NCBI GenBank assembly: GCA_947179485.1
Contig: OX359245.1
Span: 1,159,001 to 1,223,000 of the forward strand
Reading direction: 5' to 3'
Length of the DNA stretch: 64,000 nt
DNA from: Allacma fusca
Taxonomy: Eukaryota > Arthropoda > Collembola > Symphypleona > Sminthuridae
Shown: in pieces, positions 34,618 to 47,300 of the stretch
Numbering within the stretch: position 1 is the stretch's first letter
How the letters are laid out: each line of letters opens with the position of its first letter
Made by a program: the position numbers and the translations under genes
Notes under the pieces: generated by a model
What the model saw: the letters and a program-made list of their open reading frames with translations, nothing else
Database searches by the model: none
What the model was told of the DNA's origin: nothing

Positions 34618-36612
34618 CAGAGCTGCGCACATGTACAAGTAGATCACGAGTATTTCAAGTCAAGTTTTCTTACGGGTCGTGGTCAAGTAAATAAATTTAA
34701 AACCATGAACGGTTCGAGTCGTGTTCAGGTATTTCATGAACTTGACCATGATTTCTTACTTCAAGTCAAGTTCGCGATCCAGAATAATTATTTTACTTGA
34801 ACCATGGTACTGTTCAGTAAACCATGTTCAAGTAAATATTAAGGAGTACTTGACCACGAACTTGAGTTGTTCGTGTACAAGCTCACGTAATTTTGTTTGC
34901 GCAAGTCTTCATTGCTGAGGGAATTTTAAATTCATTAACAATTCACTGTACTAAATAAAACATAAAGCGGCGTTTTATTGCATCATTTAAGAGACCTTTG
35001 TTAACTTGTTCCGTGTACGCAAATACAAAAGAACGCTCAACACTCATATACATAGTTCGGTAGAAATTGATTAAAAAATTTTCGCACCCATTTTTACAAC
35101 AGTATGTGCCAAGAAATAGGGCTCCTCACAATTTCAAGTAGTAATTGCAACTGTCAATTACAAATACAATTTCGATTCAATTTCAATTGATTCTAATGTG
35201 CAAGTTGTACATTGAAATCAATTTCAAATAAAAACGGTATTTTAGTTGTTGAATCTATTTCAATTACAAATCAACTAGCAATTCAGGCATTATAATTGAT
35301 AACTTCCACCAATTCAATTTCAAGTGGCTACGTTGTCAATAATTGGTAGTTGAAGTAAATAGTTGACAACTAGTGAATATTAAAGCAAGCATGAGCGAAT
35401 GTGTTATCAAAGCGAGGAGATTACACAAATTCCTGCAAAAATGACACCTCACCGTGTTACATATTGGCTTATAATATAAAGCGTTGTAAATAAGATTCCA
35501 AGGATGAATTCGAGCGGTATCGTTCATAGCCCCCTACAAAATTTACAGATCGGAAAAATGGTTTATTGTTAGTGGAATCTTTTGCGTTTATAAATACGGG
35601 AACAACGGTTTCTACTTTCGTAAACGTTTCAGGCTTAAATACAATGTGCATTTACTTTGTCATACTGTAGGAAACTCCTAATCTTTCATGGAACGATCGA
35701 GACTTTCTCCGAGCTTCTGCTACTAATGCTTCTCTGGAATGTTTGTTTTCCACTGCGAATGAGCTGTTGACCTCAAACAGGTTTTGAATGCATGTACATA
35801 CTGATAAGAAGTTAAACTACAAAATCAATTTCAATTCAATTTCAATTCAATTAAATCTCAATTTCAAGTCAATTTCAATTTGCGGAAGTTTTAAAAGTAA
35901 GAATTGCCAATTTCAACTATTGACGCTGCAACTTGATTAATAGAAATTGATTATTTATCTAGAATTCGATTTTGAAATAAGCAATTACAATTTACCACTG
36001 CAAATTGAATTGAAAATTCAATTTCAAATACAATTTCAATTTCAACTATCTCAGGAAATTAAGTTGTGAGGAGCCCTACCAAGAAAGCCTAAAAGGAGTT
36101 TTGTGTCACCGAACATGACAATTGAGACACCAGACCCACGGCGTACACGAAATCAGAGTAGATCTCCAGCGTACCATCATTCTAAATTAATTGAAATACA
36201 CCAAAAGTACAATCATTATTTTTAGAGGCGGTTGCTCGCAAAGTGTTGGTTGAAAGCTAGTGTGCATTAGAAACCTATGTTCACTTTCATTACAAATATA
36301 AATTTTTCTCCAATAAAATTTTTATATTTTGGTGTCCAACAAATCAGGTTTCTTGTACTTGTAAGTTCAAGTTCATGGTCAAGTTCGGGTCATGTTCAGG
36401 TCAAGTTGAAGTTGAACCCAAAACGCGTGTATAAAATCATTTTCAAGTAATCTGAGAATTCCTTGAAACCCCGAACTTGATTCATTCAAGTATTACTTGA
36501 ACTGAAAATATCAAGTTCAGGTAATCTTTAAATACGTATATAGTTGAGAAGTCGGGGCCAAGTCAAGTTCGTGGTTGGATCCTCATAAATACTTGACCCG
36601 AGCGCAGCACTA
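34618..36612. mobile_element. hAT-type element with CAAGTTC arrays
   Basis: Ends CAGAGCTGCGC and the complement of TAGTGCTGCGC are imperfect inverted repeats. They are flanked by the exact duplication CGTGGGAA (34610-34617 and 36613-36620). Both ends hold degenerate TTCAAGT/ACTTGAA arrays. A further element is nested at 35117-36078. Confidence 0.88.
35117..36078. mobile_element. Nested hAT-type element with CAATTT arrays
   Basis: Perfect inverted ends TAGGGCTCCTCACAA with the exact 8-bp duplication CCAAGAAA (35109-35116 and 36079-36086). Both sides carry TTCAATTTCAATT-type arrays. No transposase. Confidence 0.93.
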
Positions 36613-36872
36613 CGTGGGAATTCGAAGGAATTCCGCGCTCGTTGTTGCATCTAGCTAGATGCATATTCATTTAAAAGTATTCATTATTAGCACTGAGTTT
36701 CACGGAAAGCTAGATCCATGCAAACTGGTTGGTCTGCGTCGTCAAAATTCAATACAAAACATATTCCAGAATACCAAGAAAAATTCTGAATTTAAATTCC
36801 AAAGAAAATACTTACAAACATTAAGAAATAATACTCTTTTTAACAGTGGATCGATTTTGGCAGGAAGACTTA

Positions 36873-38101
36873 CCCAGCTAGCACTGGAAGAACATAATGA
36901 TTTCAGAATGACTTCAGTGGCACTGTAGGGTACTGTCCATAATGACAACAGCACTTTTTCATTATGAAATCAAAACGATACCACTATGATCCTGAAATGT
37001 CCGCTTATTCGGCTCATTAAGCTGTCGTAATGACATCAAAGATATTTCATGCATGCGGGGAAATTATGACCAGATTATGAGGCAACAGTGCCTCCCTCTA
37101 ACTGCAATCAAAGAATTTATTCCCTTTCTATAACCACTACCTCGTGTACGGCATATACAAATTCGATAGTAATTATAAAGTACAAACTACATACAACTAT
37201 ATGTACATAAAATGAAATCAAAGTCACAATAAATATAATGATTGGAAATAAACATTTTTTATTAAATATTTCCAATAAAACTATTTTCGTCAATCTACAC
37301 ACGAATTCCCATCCACAAAAAATATCGCAGGTTCAAAACACCCTCATTTTAAATTATAAAAAGAAATTGCACCCAAATCAGAGTATTAGGTAGAGTATGC
37401 GAGGAAACACATTCATTTAATAATTACGTATATACATATAATTATGTCTGTGGAAACATGCATTTTTTGTTAATTGTAGTGATTAATAATTTAAATGAAA
37501 ATATTATGTGTTAAATGCACTTATTCAGTGTGTAAGATGTAAGTATGTATACATTATATGCACTTGTATATGTTTAACTCACTTCATTTCACTAATTACA
37601 AAAGTCTAATATTTAGTCTAGAAAACCAGGGAATACTGAATTGGTGAGGTATAATTATAATCCACTGCACTTCCTTCACAATCTGGTCAAACAAATCGAC
37701 ACATTACGATAATTTATTTCACGTTTAAAAATTAATACTTTTAAGTTAATTAGGAACGATGAAGGCACACCACTAATAAAACCAGCTAGGAATTGGCTAA
37801 CAGTTTATTCCTGCACTGGTCTCGCGCCCTCCCAATAAGCCTGCGCAAAAAGTCATTTCATAATTTTTACGGAAAATGACAAGATTATGAGCGCAGTTCA
37901 ATCTCACCCTGACATACTGAAATCATTATGAAGAACCCCAGAATCTGTAATATTTTATGTACTATTTCAGAACCGTGTCAGAAATTGCTCATTGATAAGA
38001 TGCCCATTGGAAGTCATAATCTCCTCAGCAAAAAGACATGAACTGATTATGAATTTCAAGCATTAATAATGATATCATTATGACGTTCAGTGCTAGCTGG
38101 G
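36873..38101. mobile_element. MITE with TA duplication and CATAATGA words
   Basis: Inverted ends CCCAGCTAGCACTG (36873-36886 and 38088-38101) are flanked by TA on both sides, as in Tc1/mariner-type insertions. The motif CATAATGA/TCATTATG recurs near both ends. Non-coding. Confidence 0.75.
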
Positions 38102-38103
38102 TA

Positions 38104-41082
38104 GTGTTTCTGAACGGTACCAAAACATGGACTCGAACCGACTCGTTCTACCTAACTAAAATAATCCCGTTTCTGTTCCCGAAACCGGAACCGATTTGTT
38201 CGAGTCCGGGACATTTTTGCCTTTCCGGAACCGATCCGGAAAATAAAATCGGTTCCGGTTCCTTTCCGAACCGGCAGAAAATGTACAGGATTCATTTTCA
38301 TGGAAGTCAAAATTGTGTCGCTTTTCAAATATACTTGACACATGCTTGACAAATGCATGTTTCGAGTTTTTATCCAAAACGGCAGCTTTAATAAACCCTT
38401 TCCCTACTTTATGTAATTCGTAGTTTGGATTTTTGTGTGAAAAGTATTTTATTTGGTATTTGATATTTTAGTTTTTTTGCAAAAACAATATTTTTCATAT
38501 TGTAATATATTTTCTTTTTGCGTCGCTGCTCTGCAGTCTGATTGGCTAGTATAATAATGTTTTATTAGTTTTGTTGTGCAATAGCATTGGTTCAAATTTT
38601 GATCACGAAAAAGTGTTCCTTAAAAATAAAATTGTTAAATTTTGTGCACCTCCGCTATGGATTTGACTATATAAGTAATTACAAAATGTTTGCATATTGA
38701 TGTTGCCTATTGGTTCATAAGTAAATAAAAATTTATAATTTTCAGCAAATATGAATTAGTGGTATACCTCCTTTACCCTCTTAAGTAATAGAACAAGATT
38801 TCCCAGGGACATTTCTCCAATTGAACCTGGACGAGGTATTTTCAACAGTTCCTGATTCAAGGATGTACTCCCTCTTTCAGGGCGAAATACGTGATTTTCA
38901 AATGAAGATCCCTGATTTAACAAAACATCAACGAGGGGGCTCTTCGACGTAAGAAAAGAAACTACTTGGTTCCAAGAACCATAGTTAATATGCAATTACT
39001 AGAACTCCTTACAAGGAACGTTTTGCTGCTCTCTTAGAGATATTTTTCTGAAACTTTGTTCGATTAGTGCCCAATGCGCATTTAAAATTCCCAGAATTCC
39101 GTCCGGAATTATTTTTTTTACTTGCACATTGAAAAAAAGTAAGCCGCTGGGACTCGCAAAACTCGTAACAGCCGTAACATAGTAGTTTTTTAATCAGATG
39201 GTGCCCACTGATTCTCATTTACTATCTAATTAACCTAGTTAAGTAGTTAGGATGAAAGTGTGATTCAGAATTCCTTCTGCAAAACTTAATGAACTTCTTT
39301 GGACGAATTTTGGCCAATCCGAGACCAGAAAATCTCTTTTGAACAAAATTGGCTAATTTGAAGCGAAGAAAGCATTTTGGACAAATCTGTAGTCAAGACA
39401 ACTGTTGTAAGCCGGTAGCATTTCTGCTCCATTTCTAAGTAATTGTACGATTCATTATGTGTGATAAACATTTTTACTCAACACAACTAACTGAATCCTT
39501 TGTCACCCGCTTCATCAAAACGTATTGCTAAAAGAATATTTACCCATTTTGACCAAAAACAAGTCAATGAATAGTTTTTCAACGATTATGACCAATACTA
39601 TATGGATGGGTTAATAGCTTGTATTCACTTTCGATCTATTTTAGGTTACTGAATTACATTGAACAAATTAGAACTCATCCCGGGTCAGTGAACAACTCTG
39701 ATTCCATTTTGATTTAATGTGAGGATAAGTAATCTATTTGTTGGAAACTGTTGTAAGAAACTGGATGGGCTTGAATGTGTCATAAAAAACTCCCATTTTT
39801 AGAGGATCAATAATGGCCATAATATATATATTTTTCCCGAACTGCCGAATATGTCTCCCCAAAATTCCGGGCATTTTCAAAGCAAGGCATTTTCAGGGCA
39901 TTTTCGGCCTTTTTGGCATTTTCAGTTAGGCAGGCATAAAATCCAAGGAATTTTTATTTTTTTGCAACCGTGGTTATATTACAGGCTCTCAATCTCACCC
40001 AATGTAAACAAGTAATTACAATAAAAGCTTTGCAAAATAAATATGTATATAGTAAATCCATTCCATACTATCTCTGGAGTAAAAATAACGGACTTGGATC
40101 AATTGGTACTATCATGTGAAAAATCGTCACTTCGCAACGATTTTGTCCCACACCTGCGGGATGTCAATCCGAAAGGATGTGTAGTGGCTAAGATGAACTT
40201 CACGGTCGTCTTAAATGATCTAGCGTGCAGTATTACCCGACATGTTGTTTTTCATTTAAAAAAATGGAATAATTTCCTGTAAAAAAACTTGTTTAATGAC
40301 TTCAAATTTTATTTTCAAATCTACAAAATTCTAATTTTAAATTCTATCAATATTCAATAATGTTAATGAGCAAAGTGGGGCGCCTCGCCTATACATGTAG
40401 GCCCTAGAAGTAGGCCAAATGTAGACTGCTCTTAGAAATTAATGTAATCTTCGTCATTGTTTGGTTTGAATAATTTTTACTACACGTTATGTCGGTATGG
40501 AACCTCCGTCGAAAAGCTTTTACATTATATATGGCTTAATGCATGTGCCTGTTGTAAGTTGTGGATAAGCTCAACGATTAAATTAATAAGTTGGCTGGAT
40601 GTTGGAGAGGCCAACTTGCTTGTCCACCTTTTGTTTTGGATTCTATGCGGTTTAACATATACAATCTGGAAGTACCAGCCGAAGATCGTTCTTTGATTTT
40701 AATTTTACCATTTTTTATTTATTTAAAAAAAAATTAATTTAAAATGTAATTTGATCTTAAATCAGATTAATCGATTTCAATTCTGGAGCGATCAGTAAAT
40801 CGAAATCAAGAAGTTTCGAGTAAATTATACGAATGTGGTGAACATGGGACACAATTATACTTACTACTAAAGCTTCATCACATCTGATCAAAGTGGTCAA
40901 GTGTCAATCACTAATTGTGAGTCAACCCCAGTAAATTTGGGAGCCAATTTTTTCAAGTGAGGACGCCTCAGATTAATGATTTCTACCTCACTTTATTATG
41001 TCAGACATAGGTTTAAATACTTAATGCTTCATCATGAAAATGCTATATTTATTTATTTGGAACATATGTACTTACAAGCAAA
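38104..41082. other. Gene-poor repeat-rich DNA
   Basis: A CGGAACC/GGTTCCGG array occupies about 38130-38290, probably the core of another array element whose ends I could not define. No supported gene in the rest; open frames are short and unconnected. Confidence 0.45.
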
Positions 41083-41929
41083 CCGAGCTGCTTTACAGTA
41101 TCAAAAAAATCAGGATCCGCACCTGAACCCAACCTGAACCTTATATTTCAGCAGGGGTCGGATTTTTGTAATCTCCCTGGAAGATCATTTCTGAATTTCC
41201 CTGCTGAATATTATCTCACTGCTGGGAGGTCCTCAGCGATTTCAAACATCCCTGTTGAAAAAAAGGTCAACGATTTTCGAAATCCCTGTTGGCGGAAAAA
41301 AATGCCTACAAGACCTGAAATCCTGACCTACAAGACCTGAAAATAAATCCCTTCTCTTTAAAATTTCCCTGCCAAAAATATTTTTCCCTAGAACGAATCT
41401 TTCCGTCTTCCTACAAAAATCCGACCCCTGTATTTCAGGTAAAAATTTTCTTCGACCCGAACTTGCGAAGTCGGATCCGAGCAAATACTTTACTTGTCAG
41501 GTATTTTTCGTCGGGTATTACTAGGAAACACGTACATGAAAAATTATCTGATGTTCGGATCCGATATATGTAAACCCGACCCGAACCCGATTCGAACCTG
41601 AACCAGCATTTGATGTTCGGTCAGGTATTTCAAGCGACTGATTCAATGTTAATGTTATTGATAGCCTAAGCTGACCAAAATATTCCCAAACCTGAAATTC
41701 CACATATTTTTAGAATCTTACGTAATGCCTACATTTTATATTTGAAACCGATAAAGTGTTCAAATATTTTATTTTACCCGAACTTGACGGTAACCCGATC
41801 TGAACTTTCAGGTGCGGATCTTACATCTACCCGCACTCGACCCGATAATCGGGTACTTAATTTTAGCTAACCCGAACCCTACCCGACGGGTGTTTCTCAG
41901 GTACTACCTGATACATTCAAGCAGCTCTG
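41083..41929. mobile_element. hAT-type element with ACCCGAA arrays
   Basis: Inverted ends CCGAGCTGCTT / CAGAGCTGCTT with the exact duplication CAAGCAAA (41075-41082 and 41930-41937). The interior has degenerate CCTGAACC/ACCCGAA words. A small element is nested at 41152-41430. Confidence 0.88.
41152..41430. mobile_element. Nested 279-bp hAT-type MITE
   Basis: Perfect inverted ends CAGGGGTCGGATTTTTG with the exact duplication TATTTCAG (41144-41151 and 41431-41438). The interior repeats TCCCTG and GGGAAATT words. Confidence 0.93.
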
Positions 41930-41937
41930 CAAGCAAA

Positions 41938-43063
41938 ACACTTTTTAAAAAAGCTTGAATGGAACTAATTCTTAATTGTAACCAAAATTTAACTCCTATA
42001 TTTCAATGCTTTTTAACAAAAAAAAAATGAGACGGTCGTTAAAGTATAAGCTAAAATCAAGACAACAGCAATGCCTTTTGTTTGTGCGTTTTTTTATTTT
42101 CAAGGAAGTCATTTTTTACAATTATTCATCTTGCAATGAGCATGTTGGCACACAAATTATACTCAATAATAATAAATTGTAATAAATTATTAGGTCTTAT
42201 TTATTAGGTTATTATAAAATGATTTACATAAACCATTATCACATTATACAATGGCAGTTAATATTAGATCGTCGTCTAAATGTACATACAACGACTAAGC
42301 TAATAAAATAGGACGACGTGTTACTCTGCAAAAGATGTTAAAAGTAAGAAGCATGACCTGAATATACATAAATATAATAAAACAGTGGTTAAATAACGCA
42401 CCCTTTTGGCAATTCCCATGATTAGGGGAAGCAATAATTATTAAAGCAACCCTAGTGTAATTCACTTTTAATGTGACCCCCCCTCCCCAAAATACCTAGA
42501 AACAAAATTCAGATATAAAGGAGAATCACATATTGTCTGGTAGAATTGTATTGTACCACGGTACACACTATTACAGCTTACGTTACTTGCACCAGGTATT
42601 TTTGCTGGTGCAATGCTTTCACAACTTCCGTATACTGCACCAGATATAATAATCTCCACGTAAAATCCCTATGTACCAGGTAAGAAACTGTAACCACTAA
42701 AATTCGCAAGCGGCCTTTGGGCGTCAAAACAGTTATCCTATCTTTGAAGTTCAAGTATTACCAATTACTTATTGGAATATTGAATACGGTAAGATGTTAA
42801 ATCATTAGGATAATCTGAGCCTTCCCTATATACTCATGCGGAAAATCAAAGTGTTAGGCGGACAATTAAAGTACCATTAAAAGATTAATTAAGGATTTGA
42901 ATTTGATATTTGCATGGTCGACAGGAGATAAATGGTTGAGTCGTCGTCATTTGTGTATGTAATTATGTATTTACTTTAATTATTTATTGTAATGGGGCCG
43001 TGAAAAGTGTTGGAAATAGCACTATTTATTCACAGTATTAAAGAGTGCTGGCTGACCCGCAAC
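41938..43063. other. Intergenic, no gene seen
   Basis: AT-rich DNA. A 63-codon frame at 42468-42659 on the minus strand has no recognisable feature. Confidence 0.5.
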
Positions 43064-44282
43064 CAGAGATGCGTTCAAGTCAAATTATTTTAGACAACTT
43101 GACTTGAACTTGGCTTGAACTTGAAAAAAATTTTAAACGAGGTATCCGCACTTGTACTTGATGAATCAAGTTCCTCAAGTAATTAACTTGAGTATTCAAG
43201 TACACGATTTTCAAGTTCATTTTATAGAACTTGAACTTGATACGAACTTGACGTTCAAGTTGGGTACATAACCTGACTTGAACGTGAAACTAAACTTGTA
43301 CTTGAACTTGATTATTCAAGTATGTTTTTCGTAAATGAATAAACAATGCTAGCAATTTTGTCCACAATTATTGTAGCTGATAATGGCTATTCCGTAATTA
43401 GGATAGATACACTAAACGGCATGCGGATGGTATTCTTTACTTTAAAATTGCTAAACATTTTAAAATACTTGATTATAACTGTAAACATTGTAGTTTAATG
43501 TACTATTTTCTATAATTAAGAGGTTAGCAATCATTTTGTTGGCCTGTTCACATTAGTGTTCCACTCATCTGGTGAGTGTAACCAAAAGTTATATTCATGA
43601 ATATTTTATGAATGACGTCGTTAGTTTTAATTAACCAATGTTGATTTATGAGATAGTTTGTTGTTCTTCTGGGCCATCATGGTTAATATCAACAAAAATA
43701 ATTATTCTTACAGGGAATAATAAATTTCTCTTAAACTTCTTTTTAGCTTCAGAACAGGTGAACTGAGCATTAACTTAATTTTTGTAATGGAACAAGAACC
43801 CCGAGTATCAAGAACATCCTTATAAAACTAGTCGAAACAGTATTACCATAAGTATGGAAACAGTAAAATTATTCTCGATCTCGACCTCTGGGCGACTTTA
43901 ATGTCGATGGAAAAAGGCAAATACAAAGATGTCAGTATTATGACGATTGACGTCCAATATTATTTCTAGTGGGATGCTATGATGCCACTAATTATTCAAT
44001 GCTTACACTGCTCTTCAGTGTCAAAAACTCAAGTTACACTCAATTTTTATTCAAGTACTTTCATTCAGTGTACTTGAACTTGACTTGTTTTTTCAATCAA
44101 GTAATAAATTAATAACTTGGACGTAATTGCATTTGAACTTGAAAATTCAAAAGTTAAAATTATAATTTTACTTGAACTTCATGTTCAAGTTTCAAGCTAC
44201 AAAATTGTCTGCAATTGACTTGACTTGAACTTGATACGCACTTGAACTGTTCAAGTTATGCTTGAACCTGAACGCAGCTCTG
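43064..44282. mobile_element. hAT-type element with CAAGTTC arrays (second copy)
   Basis: Ends CAGAGATGCGTTCA and the complement of CAGAGCTGCGTTCA. Interior CAAGTTCAAGT/ACTTGAACTTG arrays lie at both ends, like 34618-36612. The flanking octamers (CCCGCAAC and CTCGAAGC) match at only five of eight bases, so the insertion is older or one end has changed. Confidence 0.75.
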
Positions 44283-46058
44283 CTCGAAGCCTCAACAAAC
44301 GGGAAAACTAAGTGAATGTCCCTGATTGACGTATGCAAATTTTTAAATTCGAAGCGCAAACTTTATATTTATCACCGCCAGTGCAATCATTATTACTGTT
44401 GGAAGAATCACCGGGGACTGGAGATGAGATAATAATATTAATGCAACAGTAGTTGGAGAAAACGAAAACAATTAGCGCAATTCTTAAATGCGTGGTGACT
44501 AATGACCCAGAGTCTTGAATATTTTAAGTACGTAATTATTAAAACATTTATGGGCAATTGAATAGCAGTAAATGCGCTGTTAGATTTACAACAATTTAGA
44601 TGAGGACGCTAGGCTTACATATAACAAAGGCACTGTTTGACGAATGCTCCCAGCAAAAATACTGGTGAAGGAAAAATTAATTAAGTTGGAGTACCCCTTT
44701 GAGTAACCAACTCGGATTGCAAACTAGAATTTGGAAGTGTTAATCAAAATGTGTCAAACCCTTATCAGGTTGAAAGGTGTACAGGTGTCAGGTGGAAAAT
44801 ACGAGCGAATTGGAATTTTAGTGCGCACTTTAGAAGTATTATGAATCTTTAAATTCCACTCGAACAGAATGTGTGCTCTTGCTATTTTTTTTGGACGTTC
44901 TGGCATTCAGAAAGTGTTTCAAAACGCTGTGGTTGTTAAAATATTCACGGGTATCAATTTGAACCTAAAAATAGTTTCCTACATTTACTTTGAGAACCAA
45001 AATGTTTAGACAAATTTAAAGAATTGCTGTAAAGAGTTCGAACGAGAAAAAGCATGTATTTCTTTGTTTCAAAGTTTCCTCTAACCTCTATGCTTTGGCC
45101 CAGAACCAAGTTAATACTATTTGGCTAATAATTGGATAAACATTTTCGCCTTACATTACAATGAACAATGCACTTCACCAGTTGAGTAATCATATGATGT
45201 TTCTAAAATCCATTCAGTTTACGCATTTTTTAGCATGTATGTTTATACGTATTTCTGCAACCTGGTACCTGGTGCCTGCTTTTATGAGTAAGGATTTGTG
45301 CCATAGCTTGCCTGGAAGCTCATGAGATTTTTGAATGAAAATATTGAATGACAATTCGGGGGGAAATAAATTCATTTCAGTGTTTCCAAAAACCTCTCAC
45401 TTTGCCTCACTCTCTTTGACGCAGTTGTCGTAATTTTTTACGCAGAATTTTGATTCAATCGGTGAAAAATGTGGGAATTTTTTTTTCTAAATCTGTGGGA
45501 ATAAAATTTTACTAACATTTCTCCTTTTGTAGACTGGGGCGGGGAAGTGAATTGACACCTTCAGTCTAGACACCTTCTATAATAAAATTTTCTCATAACA
45601 CTATGTGGTGTATAATTTTTATCTGTAAAAATCATGCTAGTTTTGATATTGGAAAAAATTGGAAGTGTTATTTTTCATTGTGTTGGAAATTAGTTTCAAT
45701 ACAAAGTAGCACGTTTAATTTCATTTTGTGTGTACGATATTTTTGGATTTTGGAAAGCACTTTCAAAGCATAGTATAGTGCATTCCTTCAGAAAAAACCT
45801 GTAAACAGTTATTTCAGTTTGGAGCTTTGAATGGAATGTATTTTTAAAGCAATAAGATCAATAAAAGATTACTAAAGATTATGCCTGAATTTTTATTATA
45901 ATTGTCTGTTTTGGTCACATCTTAAAAGGCGGCATCAATTTGGGAGATTACGTGTTTTATTTCCTCCACTGGTTTTATATATACGCATAAAATTGCGTGC
46001 TACCGAAATGTTTATTTTCCACCACGCTGGCAAGGACTTTTGGCTCTCATTAGTCACA
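44283..46058. other. Intergenic, no gene seen
   Basis: AT-rich DNA without supported open frames, arrays or inverted repeats. Confidence 0.5.
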
Positions 46059-46915
46059 TAGAGCTACTTGTGGGAACGAAAAGTTTGATCCCATTCCCGA
46101 ACCCGATCCCGAAAATCGGGTCATCAATATTTTCGGACTCACACCCGAACGCGTTCCCGAAATACTGGGATCGGGTGCACAAAAACCCAGATAATAAATA
46201 TGCTTGAATCGTTGATCTCAAACCCGATCCCGAACCCGAAATCAGATAGAATTTGCTCCCAATCCCGAATCCCTTGAACCCGGACTCGTTCCCGGGACCA
46301 GTGCAGTTAGTGTAAATCAGTTTTTTTCTTTACATTTTTATTGATTTAGTAATAATTATGCATGCGTACCATGCAACAATAGATTTAGGCACTATTAAAA
46401 ATGGTGATCAAACTAAACGTCTGGTCTGCGCTGCCGAAAAAGCTGCAGGAAGACTGCTTAAACGATTCCCACTCTGATTGTGAGTTTTGCAATGACTTTC
46501 ATCTTGCAAGTTAGAATAGGCGGAAATCACTACTATGCGATCCCAGCTGACAATATGCGAAACAGCTCAAGTCGCTTATGTAAAATTAGTATCTCATCTC
46601 AACACTTTAATGAGGGAAACCGTGCATGCTCTGTATTTTTTTCTCCACTAGATGGATGCGTAGTTCCCGGGAACGTGAAGCGTGTAACGGGTTTGGGAAC
46701 GAAGCTGTTCCCGGTTACCGACGGGAACACAAATACCTTTATCAAGCTTGAACCCGTTCCCAAACCCGGTCCCGATCCCGAAATCCCGGGTCTGCTGAGC
46801 ATGTTCTCGAACCTGGTCCCAAAGTATTTGGGAACATTAATTAGACACCCGAACTCGAACACGTTCCCGATCCCGAACCCAATTCCCGGGTGTATCCCGA
46901 TCCCAAAAGTAGCTC
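46059..46915. mobile_element. hAT-type element with CCCGAA/TTCCCG arrays
   Basis: Left end TAGAGCTACTT and right end AAGTAGCTC are inverted, with the duplication TAGTCACA (46051-46058 and 46916-46923). One TA appears lost at the right border. Dense CCCGAACCCGATCCCG words fill both ends. Confidence 0.78.
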
Positions 46916-46989
46916 TAGTCACACATGTAATTATCTATGTAAATTTAACAGGTCGAATATGAATTTCTCTGCTCAGCACCACTGTACTT

Positions 46990-47130
46990 CTGTTGTATGA
47001 AGAAAGTAGAGCATCTATTGGGGACAAAATTCCTGTCCCGTCCCGCCCCGATATTTGTTCAAAACCTTTGTCCTCAGTCCCGTCCCGAAATTTGGGAAAC
47101 GGTGACAAAACGCTTGTCCCAGTCCCGTAG
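46990..47130. repeat. TCCCGTCCC repeat block
   Basis: Begins CTATTGGGGACAAAATTCCT and continues with degenerate GTCCCGTCCCG. A second block with the same lead-in stands in the same orientation at about 48185-48235, so these are related array fragments. Element borders were not defined. Confidence 0.55.
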
Positions 47131-47300
47131 ACAATGATTACAACTTGGAATGGAGGGCTGAATCAAAACATCACATTTCGATACACTGACAAAACATTGG
47201 GTTACGTTGAATTAGGGCTCTCGGCAACTGGTGGTATGAAAAATGATGACATAATTATTAGTGAAGGGAATAATTCCGAACAATATTTCCCAGCAAGTTC
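47131..47300 (+). pseudogene. DOMON-domain fragment, frameshifted
   Basis: One frame reads DYNLEWRAE and a second frame, a few codons on, reads NITFRYTDKTLGYVELGLS, ATGGMKNDDIII. Together these are the first strands of a DOMON domain as found in dopamine-beta-hydroxylase/MOXD-type monooxygenases. The frame change between them and the lack of neighbouring exons point to a relic. It begins right after the TCCCG repeat block. Confidence 0.5.

Noticed and set aside
38080..38377. Three open frames at a CGGAACC-rich block
   Set aside because: Frames exist because the repeat lacks stops; no conserved domain.
46480..46962. 160-codon plus-strand frame with repeated Pro/Val/Gly words
   Set aside because: It is the translation of the CCCGAA/TTCCCG array inside a hAT-type element.
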